From assembly GCF_042434745.1 (NCBI RefSeq), contig NZ_JBHLSS010000036.1: a stretch of 64,000 nt of DNA; one strand, written 5' to 3'. This document shows positions 1 to 7,814 of the stretch, one piece after another. The notes below the pieces were generated by a model. It searched no databases and was not told the origin of the DNA. It saw nothing but the letters and a program-made list of their open reading frames with translations. The position numbers were made by a program, and so were the translations under genes. Numbering within the stretch: the first letter of the stretch is position 1; each line of letters opens with the position of its first letter. The DNA comes from Azotobacter paspali (lineage in GTDB: Bacteria; Pseudomonadota; Gammaproteobacteria; Pseudomonadales; Pseudomonadaceae).

Positions 1-108
1 TCCGCCGGCGAACATCACCAATAGGACGAGGCGAAGGCCGAAACGGTCTGGAGCTGATCGTCTGGACGAGACACTCTCAATGTGGGCAGGCCGCAAAGGA
101 AGGATGAG

Positions 109-1842
109 TTGAAATTACTGAACAACATGACGGTACGTCTCAGTTGGATACTGATACTGGCATTTTTCAGTACGGTGGTGGTGGCCCTGGGCGCGCTGGG
201 CCTTTACTCGGTTCACTATGCCGAGCGCAGCCAGGAGCAGTTGCTCGACCTTGGTCGGCAGCAACAGGAGGATCTGCGCCGGATCGTCGGCTTGCAGGGT
301 ATCGCCTTCCGGCTGCAGGAGCTGCAGCAAGCGCTGGGCGACGAGCAGAGCCGCCTAGGGAAGGCGCTGCAGCGCGAGCAGGCGCAGCCCGGCGACACCC
401 AGGCTCCGCCGGCCCATCAGGTGGACAAGGCCCTGTTGGACGAGCGCCTGAACAGGCTGCAGGCGGCTTTAGCGGCCTTCGTCGCCCCGCCGCATGCCGC
501 CGGCCACGAGGCACGACTGAAGGCTTTGCAGGAGCGTTTCGCCAGCCTGCTCGACAATGGCCTGCGCCCGCAGTTGCAGGAACTGGTCCGGCGCAACCCG
601 GCAGTTGCCGCCGAACATGGCAAGGCAGCCGGGATATACGGCGCGGCCTTCCTGGCCGACCTGGAGAAACTGGGGCAGGCGCTGGCCGGCGGCGAGCGGA
701 TGACTCAGGGCGAGGGCGCTTGGATCGAGACGGCGATCGAGTGGGCCATCTATGCGGCCCTGTTCGTCTCCGTGCTGACCGTCGCCATCGTGCTCTGGGG
801 CGTCACGGCCAATGTGCTGCGTCCGCTGCAGCGAGTGGTGGAGCACTGCGAGCGGATCGCCGCCGGCGATCTGGCCAGCCGTATCGAGGTGTACAGCACC
901 AACGAGATCGGCAAGCTGTTCACGGCCCTGGCCGACATCCAGCAGCGCCTGGCGCAGACCTTGAGTACCGTGCGTCACAGCAGTCGCCTGATCCACGAGG
1001 GGGCCCAGGCGATCGCCGAAGGCAGCCGCAGCCTCTCGACCCGCACGGTGCAGCAGTCCGCCTCGCTGGAAAATACCGCCTCCAGCATGGAGCAACTGAC
1101 CTCCACGGTCGCCCAGAACGCCGACAACCCCTACCAGGCCAATGCCCTGGCCGACAATGCCGCCGAGGTGGCCAGGCGCGGCGGCACCCTGGTCTCCGAG
1201 GTGGTCAGCACCATGGGCCGGATCAGCGACAGCTCGCACAAGGTGGCGGAAACTATCAAGCTGATCGATTCGATCACCTTCCAGACCAATATCCTCGCGC
1301 TGAACGCTTCGGTGGAGGCGGCGCGTGTCGGCGAGGTGCGCAATCCGGCCAGCCGCAGCGCCGAGGCCTCGAAGGATATCCGTGACCTGATCAGCGCCTC
1401 GGTCGACCAGGTGGATGCCGGCAGCAAGCTGGTCGAACAGGCCGGCGGCGCCATGCAGGAGATCGTCGAGTCGGTGCAGAAAATGGCTGACATCATGGAC
1501 GAAATTTCCGCCGCGTCCCGCGAGCAGAGCAACGGCATCTCCCTGGTCGACAAGGCGGTGCTGGAAATGGATGCCGTGACCCAGCAGAACGCCAATCTGG
1601 TCAAGGAGACCAATCAGGCGGCGGACCAGTTGGTCAGCGAGGCCCACCGCCTGCGCGAAGTCGTGGATGGCTTTCGCATCGACACGGAGCCGGGTTTCTC
1701 CGCGTCGCGGAAAAAGGACGGCTCCTGGGCGCAGCGTCAATTCAAGCATGCCAAGCGTGAAGTGGCTCAGAAGGAGCTGTCGGCTACCGTGCGACAGGAG
1801 CGTACCTCTTCCGAGGCCGACGACGGCTGGCAGACCTTCTGA
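109..1842 (+). CDS. Methyl-accepting chemotaxis protein with C-terminal CheR-binding pentapeptide
   Basis: This is an inner-membrane chemoreceptor that would signal through CheW/CheA. Seen in the sequence: a first membrane helix near residues 12-34, a helical periplasmic sensor of about 175 residues, a second helix near 210-232 (AIYAALFVSVLTVAIVLW), a HAMP domain and a methyl-accepting coiled coil. The hairpin tip is abnormal: the neighbour reads ARAGEQGRGFALVAGEVRNL, this protein reads ARVGEVRNP, an 11-residue in-frame loss. The C terminus is a flexible tail ending GWQTF, matching the xWxxF motif that tethers CheR and CheB. The TTG at 109 is preferred because AAGGAAGG lies 6-8 bases before it; a GTG at 82 is an upstream in-frame alternative. 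An Aer-like receptor and cheR follow. The receptor class is certain; whether it still signals is doubtful. Confidence 0.9.
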   Translation: MKLLNNMTVRLSWILILAFFSTVVVALGALGLYSVHYAERSQEQLLDLGRQQQEDLRRIVGLQGIAFRLQELQQALGDEQSRLGKALQREQAQPGDTQAPPAHQVDKALLDERLNRLQAALAAFVAPPHAAGHEARLKALQERFASLLDNGLRPQLQELVRRNPAVAAEHGKAAGIYGAAFLADLEKLGQALAGGERMTQGEGAWIETAIEWAIYAALFVSVLTVAIVLWGVTANVLRPLQRVVEHCERIAAGDLASRIEVYSTNEIGKLFTALADIQQRLAQTLSTVRHSSRLIHEGAQAIAEGSRSLSTRTVQQSASLENTASSMEQLTSTVAQNADNPYQANALADNAAEVARRGGTLVSEVVSTMGRISDSSHKVAETIKLIDSITFQTNILALNASVEAARVGEVRNPASRSAEASKDIRDLISASVDQVDAGSKLVEQAGGAMQEIVESVQKMADIMDEISAASREQSNGISLVDKAVLEMDAVTQQNANLVKETNQAADQLVSEAHRLREVVDGFRIDTEPGFSASRKKDGSWAQRQFKHAKREVAQKELSATVRQERTSSEADDGWQTF

Positions 1843-1845
1843 TGC

Positions 1846-1968
1846 GACCTGCGGGAGCGGATTCGTCCGCGACGGGCGGCGGAGGACAGAGGCATCGCGG
1901 GCAAACTCGTTTCCACGGGCCGCGTCTGTCCCGTAGGCGCCTACTCGCTGGCGAGCGATGCCCTGCCG
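1846..1968. repeat. Cluster of three REP-like palindromic elements
   Basis: The gap between the two receptor genes is filled by three short GC-rich elements resembling pseudomonad REP sequences (consensus like GGGAGCGGGCTTGCCCGCGA). The first, GCGGGAGCGGATTCGTCCGC, is forward near 1850. The second near 1893-1920 is inverted and reads CGAGTTTGCCCGCGATG on the minus strand. The third near 1928-1965, TAGGCGCCTACTCGCTGGCG, is forward. Alternating orientation is typical of BIME clusters, which can stabilise or terminate transcripts. Confidence 0.65.
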
Positions 1969-2065
1969 GGCGCATCGATCGTCGGCAGGGACTCGGTGTC
2001 TCCCAGGTTCATGGACGGTTCGCCAAAACGGATAATTGAAAGCTTCACGACACCGGAAAGAATTC

Positions 2066-3745
2066 ATGCGAAACAACGGCGGCGTCAGTGGACGCGAGTA
2101 CGAACTGCAGAAAGACGATTTTCTGATTTCGCGGACGGACCTGCAGGGACGAATCACCTATGCCAATCCGGCATTCGTCAAGGTCAGCAGGTTTCGCCAT
2201 GAAGAACTGATGGGGGCTTTGCACAACCTGGTCCGGCATCCGGACATGCCGGCCATCGCCTTCGCCAACCTGTGGGAAACGATCGGCAAGGGGCTGAGTT
2301 GGAACGGCATCGTTAAGAATCGCCGCAAGAACGGCGATTACTACTGGGTTCGGGCGAATGTCACTCCCTATTACGAAGGCGAGCGGCTGGTCGGTTATAC
2401 CTCGGTGCGCACCAGGGCCTCGCGCAAGGAAGTGGAGGTCGCCGAGCAGGCCTACCGGAGCATCCGCGAGGGGCGCGGCAGACACCTCGGCCTGCTGCGC
2501 GGAAAGCATGTCCCCGCTCTGCAGACCGAAATAGCCGAGCATGCCGCTGGCCAGCAGCATTTCGCCGGTCGAGACGATCAGTTCCAGTTGCATGGACAAA
2601 GAGCCCAGTTGCAGACGTTCGAGCAGGCCGCGCCGCACATAGCCCTGGTGGAGACACTGTTGCGGTTCCAGTTGGGGCTGGTCGCCGCGGGGATGCTGTG
2701 GCTAGTCCTGCTGGCGTGGATGACCGTCCGCACGTTGGACCGTCCGCTGCAGGCCGCCATCGGCTTCATCGCCCAGCTGGCGGCCGGCAACCTCATGATG
2801 CGCATAGCCGACTACGGCAATGGCGAAATGGGCCAGATGACGCAGATGCTGGAGACCATGCGCAAGAGCCTGGTCAGCATCTCGGCGGATGTGAGCGGCA
2901 GCGTCGATACCCTCATCCAGTCCGCGCAGACGATCGCCAGGGACAACCTGGACCTGCATTTGCGCACCGAGCAACAGGCGGCTTCCCTGCAGGAAACCGC
3001 GGCCGGCATGGAGCAGCTCACCGTCACCGTGGAGCGGAACGCCGCCAACGCCCGCCAGGCCAGCCGACTGGTCGAGGACGCGGCCGGAGCGGTGCGCGAA
3101 AGCGGCCAGGTGATGGGGCAGGTGGTGGATACCATGGGCATCATCACCGCCACCTCGCACAGGATGATCGAGATCATCGATGTGATCGACTCGATCGCCT
3201 TCCAGACCAACATCCTGGCGCTGAACGCCTCGGTGGAGGCGGCGCGTGCCGGCGAGCAGGGCCGTGGCTTCGCGTTGGTGGCCGGCGAGGTACGCAACCT
3301 GGCCAGCCGTTCGGCGGAGGCTGCCCGGCAGATCCGTACCCTGATCGACGACTCCTCGCAGCAGATCGTGCAGGGCGAGCGCCTGGTACGACAGGCCGAA
3401 CGGACTAGCGCAGAAATCGTGACGGCAGTCGCCTGGGTCAACGGCATCATCAGGTTGATCGCCACGGCCTCCGCCGAGCAGAACGGCGGCATCGCCCAGG
3501 CTGGCCAGGCCGTAACGCGGATGGACGAGATGAGCCGGCGCAATGCCCGCCTGGTGGAGTCGGTGGTACAGCAGGTCGCCCATCTGGAGACCCAGGCGGT
3601 GCAGGTGCAGCGTGCGATTTCCATGTTCCGTGTGACTGGCTCGGCAGCGGCGTTCGATCCGCGTTTGCCGGCCGGGTCCGACGAGGGCGAAGAGCGGCCC
3701 TACAAGCGACGGTTGGCTATGGGCCGGAAGAGGAAGACATCTTGA
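2066..3745 (+). CDS. Aer-like PAS-domain chemoreceptor, probably rearranged internally
   Basis: This is a chemotaxis receptor with an N-terminal PAS domain at residues 20-125 (ISRTDLQGRITYANPAF; NLVRHPDMP; WVRANVTP), as in energy-taxis receptors of the Aer family. A membrane helix follows at about 201-221, then HAMP (RTLDRPLQAAIGFIAQLAAG) and a complete signalling tip with GEQGRGFALVAGEVRNLASR. The ATG at 2066 is chosen because GGAAAG sits 7 bases upstream and MRNN is the usual start of this family. Residues about 145-190 are hydrophilic and unlike the family, while the minus strand of the same DNA encodes the expected first membrane helix in a compatible frame. As written the protein has only one membrane helix, so topology is probably broken. 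The stop overlaps the cheR start by four bases. Confidence 0.85.
   Translation: MRNNGGVSGREYELQKDDFLISRTDLQGRITYANPAFVKVSRFRHEELMGALHNLVRHPDMPAIAFANLWETIGKGLSWNGIVKNRRKNGDYYWVRANVTPYYEGERLVGYTSVRTRASRKEVEVAEQAYRSIREGRGRHLGLLRGKHVPALQTEIAEHAAGQQHFAGRDDQFQLHGQRAQLQTFEQAAPHIALVETLLRFQLGLVAAGMLWLVLLAWMTVRTLDRPLQAAIGFIAQLAAGNLMMRIADYGNGEMGQMTQMLETMRKSLVSISADVSGSVDTLIQSAQTIARDNLDLHLRTEQQAASLQETAAGMEQLTVTVERNAANARQASRLVEDAAGAVRESGQVMGQVVDTMGIITATSHRMIEIIDVIDSIAFQTNILALNASVEAARAGEQGRGFALVAGEVRNLASRSAEAARQIRTLIDDSSQQIVQGERLVRQAERTSAEIVTAVAWVNGIIRLIATASAEQNGGIAQAGQAVTRMDEMSRRNARLVESVVQQVAHLETQAVQVQRAISMFRVTGSAAAFDPRLPAGSDEGEERPYKRRLAMGRKRKTS
2497..2636. other. Putative inverted segment inside the Aer-like receptor gene
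   Basis: A segment of about 125 bp appears flipped. On the minus strand it reads RRGLLERLQLGSLSMQLELI, followed by an alternation of small and hydrophobic residues ending GMLGYFGLQSG, like the N terminus of a receptor first helix. Candidate boundaries are a perfect 9-bp inverted repeat CGGCCTGCT (2488-2496) / AGCAGGCCG (2622-2630), or ATGT (2508-2511) / ACAT (2637-2640). Flipping between either pair keeps the frame open and restores two membrane helices. The ATGT pair gives the more natural junctions (GLLRGKHVRRGLLERL and QSGDIALVETLL). Confidence 0.6.
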
Positions 3746-4605
3746 ACATCCCCGCATCACTATCCCCGAACGATCCTTTGGGGCGCGATCTGGTGCTGAC
3801 CGATGCAGACTTCGAACGCATCTGCCAGTTGATCTATCAGCGTGCCGGGATCGTCCTGGCCGCCAACAAGCGCGAAATGGTCTATGGTCGCCTGGCCAAG
3901 CGCTTGCGCCTGCACGGCATCAGTCATTTCTCGGAGTACCTGGAGCGTCTGGCCCGGCAGCCCGCGGCGCGGGAGTGGGAGGCCTTCACCAATGCGTTGA
4001 CCACCAACCTCACGGCTTTCTTCCGCGAGCCGCACCATTTCCCGCTGCTCGCCAAGCATGTAGCCGGCCGCCGCGAACCGGTGAGGGTCTGGTGCGCCGC
4101 GGCTTCCACCGGCGAGGAGCCGTATTCGATCGCCATGACCCTGATCGAGGCGCTCGGGCCTCAGCAGGCTAGCCAGGCGCGGATCGTCGCCAGCGACATC
4201 GACACCGACGCGCTGGCCAAGGCGCGTACCGGCGTCTATCCGCTCAAGCAAGTCGTGGACCTGGACGAGCAGCGCATCAAGCGCTTTTTCCTCCGGGGCA
4301 GCGGCGGGTCGGAAGGATTTGCCAGGGTACGCCCGGAACTGGTGAACATGATCGACTTCCGGCAGATCAACCTGCACGCGCCGCACTGGGACCTCGGCGG
4401 CCCCTTCGATGCGATCTTCTGCCGGAACATCATGATCTATTTCGACAAGACGAGTCAGGCGCGCATCCTCAAGCGCTTCGTTCCTTATCTGAAGGAAGAC
4501 GGTCTGCTGTTCACCGGGCACTCGGAAAACTTCACCTACCTCTGCGACGACTTCAAGTTGCGCGGGCAGACGGTCTACACCCTCGCTCACAAGCCTGGGC
4601 GTTGA
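3742..4605 (+). CDS. cheR: Chemotaxis protein methyltransferase CheR
   Basis: CheR methylates glutamates on chemoreceptor coiled coils using S-adenosylmethionine, setting adaptation. The 287-residue length is normal. The N-terminal all-alpha domain is at about 20-90 (LTDADFERICQLIYQRAGI) and the methyltransferase domain follows with FFREPHHFPLL, the SAM-binding VWCAAASTGEEPYSIAM, ASDIDTDAL, and the conserved IFCRNIMIYFD and LLFTGHSENF. The start is a TTG overlapping the stop of the Aer-like receptor as TTGA, with AGGAAG upstream, so the two are translationally coupled. The first receptor of the cluster ends in GWQTF, the type of pentapeptide that the CheR beta-subdomain binds. Confidence 0.95.
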   Translation: MNIPASLSPNDPLGRDLVLTDADFERICQLIYQRAGIVLAANKREMVYGRLAKRLRLHGISHFSEYLERLARQPAAREWEAFTNALTTNLTAFFREPHHFPLLAKHVAGRREPVRVWCAAASTGEEPYSIAMTLIEALGPQQASQARIVASDIDTDALAKARTGVYPLKQVVDLDEQRIKRFFLRGSGGSEGFARVRPELVNMIDFRQINLHAPHWDLGGPFDAIFCRNIMIYFDKTSQARILKRFVPYLKEDGLLFTGHSENFTYLCDDFKLRGQTVYTLAHKPGR

Positions 4606-5296
4606 CAGCGTTTCTCGGGGGCGATGTCGATCTCTTTCTGTCGGGCACAGGAGAGGGGCCGGGCGATCGCATGAAAAGTCCATCCGCCGGAGCGTGTCGG
4701 GCGGTGCATGCTCGAAATGTTGCCGGGGCGTCGCCGTTTCCGGAGATTTCGTCGCTCGCCTGGTTGCGTCGAAAGCGGGGATGTTCCGCGAGTCCGTCGT
4801 CGCGTGGGCAGCGGCGTCGGGGCTGAGCCGCTCCGCGCTCCTTTCCGGGCAGCGGCCGGCGCCCTAGGAAGGACCGCGGCGTCTGCCGGGAGCGACAACA
4901 GTCGGTGCCCATCGGGACCCGCTTCAGAAATGCCGCCCCGCGCCGCGCGAGTTGTCGAAATGCGGCAGAGCAGCTACCAATTCCCGCGTGTAGCTATGCC
5001 GGGGGCGGTGGAGGTGTAGAAACCCAGCGCTAGCGCTTCGTCGCTGGTGTGCCGCTGGATGGCGGCCAGTTTCGCATGGCGTGCCTGCGGGGCCGGCTCG
5101 CGGTGCGCCTCGACGATGGCTTCTTGCAGTTGCGTGCCGGGCGGGAAGTTCCGTTCATGGACGGTGGATTGGGCCGCTGCAGCGCCGCATTGGCGAGCTG
5201 GCGCGGCGGGAGGCTTTCGGCTGTCGGCGGCGGCCGGACAGCGTTCGCTGGGAGCGGATCGACCCATGCTCGACGGCGACCCGCCTCGCCGACTTT
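4606..5296. other. Gene-poor stretch after cheR
   Basis: I find no convincing gene in this 690-bp stretch. The only hint is the end of a minus-strand reading frame (4974 to about 5150) containing EAIVEAHREPAPQARHAKLA and ALGFYTSTAPGIATRGNW before its stop. It has protein-like composition and could be the C-terminal scrap of a decayed gene, perhaps a periplasmic binding protein, but I cannot name it. Upstream of that the frame becomes low-complexity. Confidence 0.4.
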
Positions 5297-5713
5297 TCAG
5301 CCGGGGGTTTCCTCGCCGGGCGGCTTGCTGCAGGCCTTGGCGAAGGTCAGGATGACTTCGCGCACAACCTTGCGCTGTTCGACGGGCAGGCTCAGATAGG
5401 CCTGCAGCACCTCGCGTTCCTCGCCCTTGAGGGCGATTTCCCAGCGGCCGCGGTTTTCCTGGATTTTCTGCACCGCCTGTTCGCCGAAACGCAGCACCTG
5501 CGGCTCGACGCCTAGCCAGTCGGCCAATACCTGCAGCTTGTCCTGTTCTGGCAGCGAGTCGCCGCGTAGCCAGCGGCGCACAGCCTGGAAGGTGAGGGGA
5601 CGGCCCAGATAGCGCAGATTGAACTCGCGCTCCAGCACGGAGGGGCGGGGCTCGTAACCCGCGGCGAGCATGGCGGTTTTCAGGCGTTCAGCGAACAGGG
5701 CTTTTTCGTTCAT
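5297..5713 (-). CDS. XRE-type helix-turn-helix transcriptional regulator
   Basis: This is a 138-residue DNA-binding protein of a pseudomonad family with an N-terminal lambda-repressor-like fold. Residues 5-70 carry the HTH (ERLKTAMLAAGY; LGRPLTFQAVRRWLRGDSLP; DKLQVLADWLGVEPQVLRFG), and a helical C-terminal region follows (LQAYLSLPVEQRKVVREVIL). It is transcribed divergently from a dead restriction-modification locus, with three TTCA/TGAA palindromes between the two starts. That placement resembles a controller protein of an R-M system, but this is inference; it may be an unrelated regulator. Confidence 0.8.
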   Translation of the reverse strand: MNEKALFAERLKTAMLAAGYEPRPSVLEREFNLRYLGRPLTFQAVRRWLRGDSLPEQDKLQVLADWLGVEPQVLRFGEQAVQKIQENRGRWEIALKGEEREVLQAYLSLPVEQRKVVREVILTFAKACSKPPGEETPG

Positions 5714-5724
5714 ACGCCTGAATT

Positions 5725-5799
5725 TGAAGCTTCAGTTCAATTCTCGGTTGAACAGTGGTTTTTGGTTGTGCTGAATTGTTGGTTCAAGTCGATTGAACC
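5725..5799. promoter_or_regulatory. Three palindromic operator candidates between the XRE regulator and mod relic
   Basis: The divergent intergenic region contains TGAAGCTTCA (5725-5734, perfect), GTTCAA-N7-TTGAAC (5735-5753) and GGTTCAA-N5-TTGAACC (5781-5799). All share TTCA/TGAA half-sites. The last lies nine bases before the methyltransferase ATG at 5808, where a bound protein would block initiation. They are good candidates for binding sites of the adjacent regulator. Confidence 0.55.
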
Positions 5800-5807
5800 G
5801 AACTGCC

Positions 5808-6982
5808 ATGTCCAGATCCCTGCTCGAACAACTCCCCGAAATCGTCGCCCGCGGGCGACAGGTCGCCGAAAGAATCCTGGAAAGCCTCGAAAGCCGCCAC
5901 CGCGTCGGCCTGCAGACCCGCGAATGGGGGCTGCCGTCGAAGGATGCCAGGGAAGCCGATTGGATTCGTGCCGATCTGCGCCAGGACGCCCTGGCCTCGG
6001 TGCAAGGCGGTCTGTTCGGCGAGGTGCGCCTGTCGTTCGGCAATGCCGCCGCGCCGGACCGGACGCCCTGGCGCAACCGCCTGATCTACGGCGACAACCT
6101 GCTGGCCATGGCCGCGCTGCTGGCCGGCGACTCGCCGAGCGGCATGCCCGCTCGGCGCGGCGGAATCGATCTGATCTATATCGATCCGCCATTCGACTCC
6201 AGGGCCGACTACCGCATCAGGGTCAACTTGCCCGGCGTGGAACTGGAACAGCGGCCGACGGTGCTGGAACAGTTCGCCTAATGCGACACCTGGAGCGACG
6301 GCACCGCCTCCTACCTGGAAATGCTCGTCCCCAGGCTGATCCTGATGCGCGAACTGCTGAGCAAGAGCGGCTCGATCTGCATCCACATCGGCATGCAGGT
6401 GAGCCACTACGTGAAAGCCGTGGCCGACGAGATTTTCGGCAAAGCCAATTTCAACACCGAAATCGTGTGGTCCTACGGAGCCCCGAGCGGTGGCAGGGCC
6501 GCCGGGAACAAGATGGTGAAGGCGCACGAATACCTGCTGTGGTATGTGAAAAACTACGGGGAGCATTTCCACCGCAAGGAGTACCTGCCTTATTCGGAAA
6601 AATACATCGAAAACCGCTTCATCGAGGTCGACGGGCATGGCAGGGGGTATCGGACCAGGGAACGGGAGAAAGGTTGCTTCGAACGCCAGTATCCGGACGA
6701 GAGCAAGGGCGTTCCGCTTTCCACGGTGTGGACGGACGTCAAGCAGCTTTACGCCCATCACTACATCAAGCGGAAAAACCAGGAGACCGGCTACGACACG
6801 CAGAAACCCGAGGACCTCCTCGAACGGGTGATCAACTCGGCTTGTCCCGAGAACGGCTTGGTCGCCAATTTCTTTGGCGATTCGGGCACCACCGCCGCTG
6901 TCACGGAACGGCTCGGCCGCCGCTGGATCACCATCATGCGCAAGCGGCTGATCGACCGGAACGCCCGGCCGTTCCTCTATCC
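5808..6982 (+). pseudogene. Type III-like DNA methyltransferase (Mod), disrupted
   Basis: This is the remains of an adenine methyltransferase of a restriction-modification system. The first part keeps RNRLIYGDNLLAMAALL and the catalytic motif DLIYIDPPFDSRADY, then an in-frame TAA at 6279-6281 interrupts where the family has a tyrosine (EQFAY-DTWSDGT). The same frame continues: MLVPRLILMRELLSKSGSI, EIVWSYG, and the SAM-binding FFGDSGTTAAVTERLGRRWI. After that a stretch normally containing CDLGK is missing, and at about 6982 the frame joins out of phase to a fragment of the restriction subunit. Loss of function is clear. The start overlaps a palindromic operator candidate. Confidence 0.85.
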
Positions 6983-7810
6983 GGCTACAACGATCTGCTC
7001 GGGCGCCTGACCCGGCGCATCGGCCAGCCACTGCCCAGGGGCAATAGGATCGCCGCCCATGTGGCCAAGCCCTATCTGCAGGCGAACACCGCCGAACTCG
7101 CCGGTTGGATCGATCGCTATATCAAGGAGCGCCTGTTCGGCCGGCCGTTCGAGCCACTGGCCGACGAGAACTGACGCCTGCTGCTGTTGCAGCCGGTGCT
7201 GGAATACATCGTCCGGGTCTTCGCCCTGGCCCTGGTGGAGAGCGAACAGCTCCAGCCGCAGGGCGAACCGGACGTGAAGCACCGTTACCTGTCGGGAGTG
7301 GCGAAGCTGACGATGCGGGGGCAGCATTCGCAAGCGGTGAACAAATGCATCTACGAATGATTGGGCTGGCCGGCGCGCAACGGCGGCTTGGAGCGCTGCT
7401 TCATCCAGTGGGCCTGCGTGGACGCCAGTATTCTGGCCCTCTGCAGGATCAGCGAGAACCGCCATACCTTCGCGCATTTGCGCTATGTACGGCAGGACGG
7501 CTTGCCGGCGTTCTACTGTCCGGACTTTCTGCTGCGCACCAGCGACGCCCTTTATCTGGTGGAAACCAAGGCGCGGAAGGATGTGAATCGCCCAGACGTG
7601 CAGCACAAGCTGAAGGCCGCGCAGACCTGGTGCGAGCGGATCGATGTCTTGCTGCTCGAACAGCGCCAAGCGCTGTCCCGGCATCACGTGTTACTGGGTG
7701 AAAGCCTGTTCCACGACTGGCGCGTCAAGGGGGCCAGCCTGGCGGAGCTGTTGCGCTTCGGCAGGAGCTGGCCCGTTGCTGCTATCGAGCGGCAGAGTCG
7801 TCTGTTCTGA
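6983..7810 (+). pseudogene. C-terminal remnant of a type III-like restriction endonuclease (Res)
   Basis: A second frame (NDLLGRLTRRIGQPLPRG, AGWIDRYIKERLFGRPFEPL) matches the C-terminal part of Res-type helicase-nuclease subunits. It is broken by TGA at 7172-7174 (DEN-W-RLLLLQP expected) and TGA at 7358-7360 (YE-W-LGWP expected); both look like TGG to TGA changes. The final part is intact: FAHLRYVRQDGLPAFYCPDF, LVETKARKDVNRPDVQHKLK and HHVLLGESLFHDW. The motor domains and most of the protein are deleted. The N-terminal boundary is approximate. Confidence 0.8.
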
Positions 7811-7814
7811 GGGC

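Noticed and set aside
1..24. Open frame ending in a TAG at 22-24 that could be the tail of an upstream chemotaxis gene
   Set aside because: Only seven codons are in the window and they carry no recognisable motif.
469..2157. Long minus-strand open frame of 562 codons opposite the first chemoreceptor
   Set aside because: It is antisense to a clear receptor gene and has the composition expected of a high-GC shadow frame.
4974..5267. Possible small minus-strand gene with protein-like C terminus
   Set aside because: Only the last 50 residues look natural and I cannot assign a family; recorded as a possible remnant rather than a gene.
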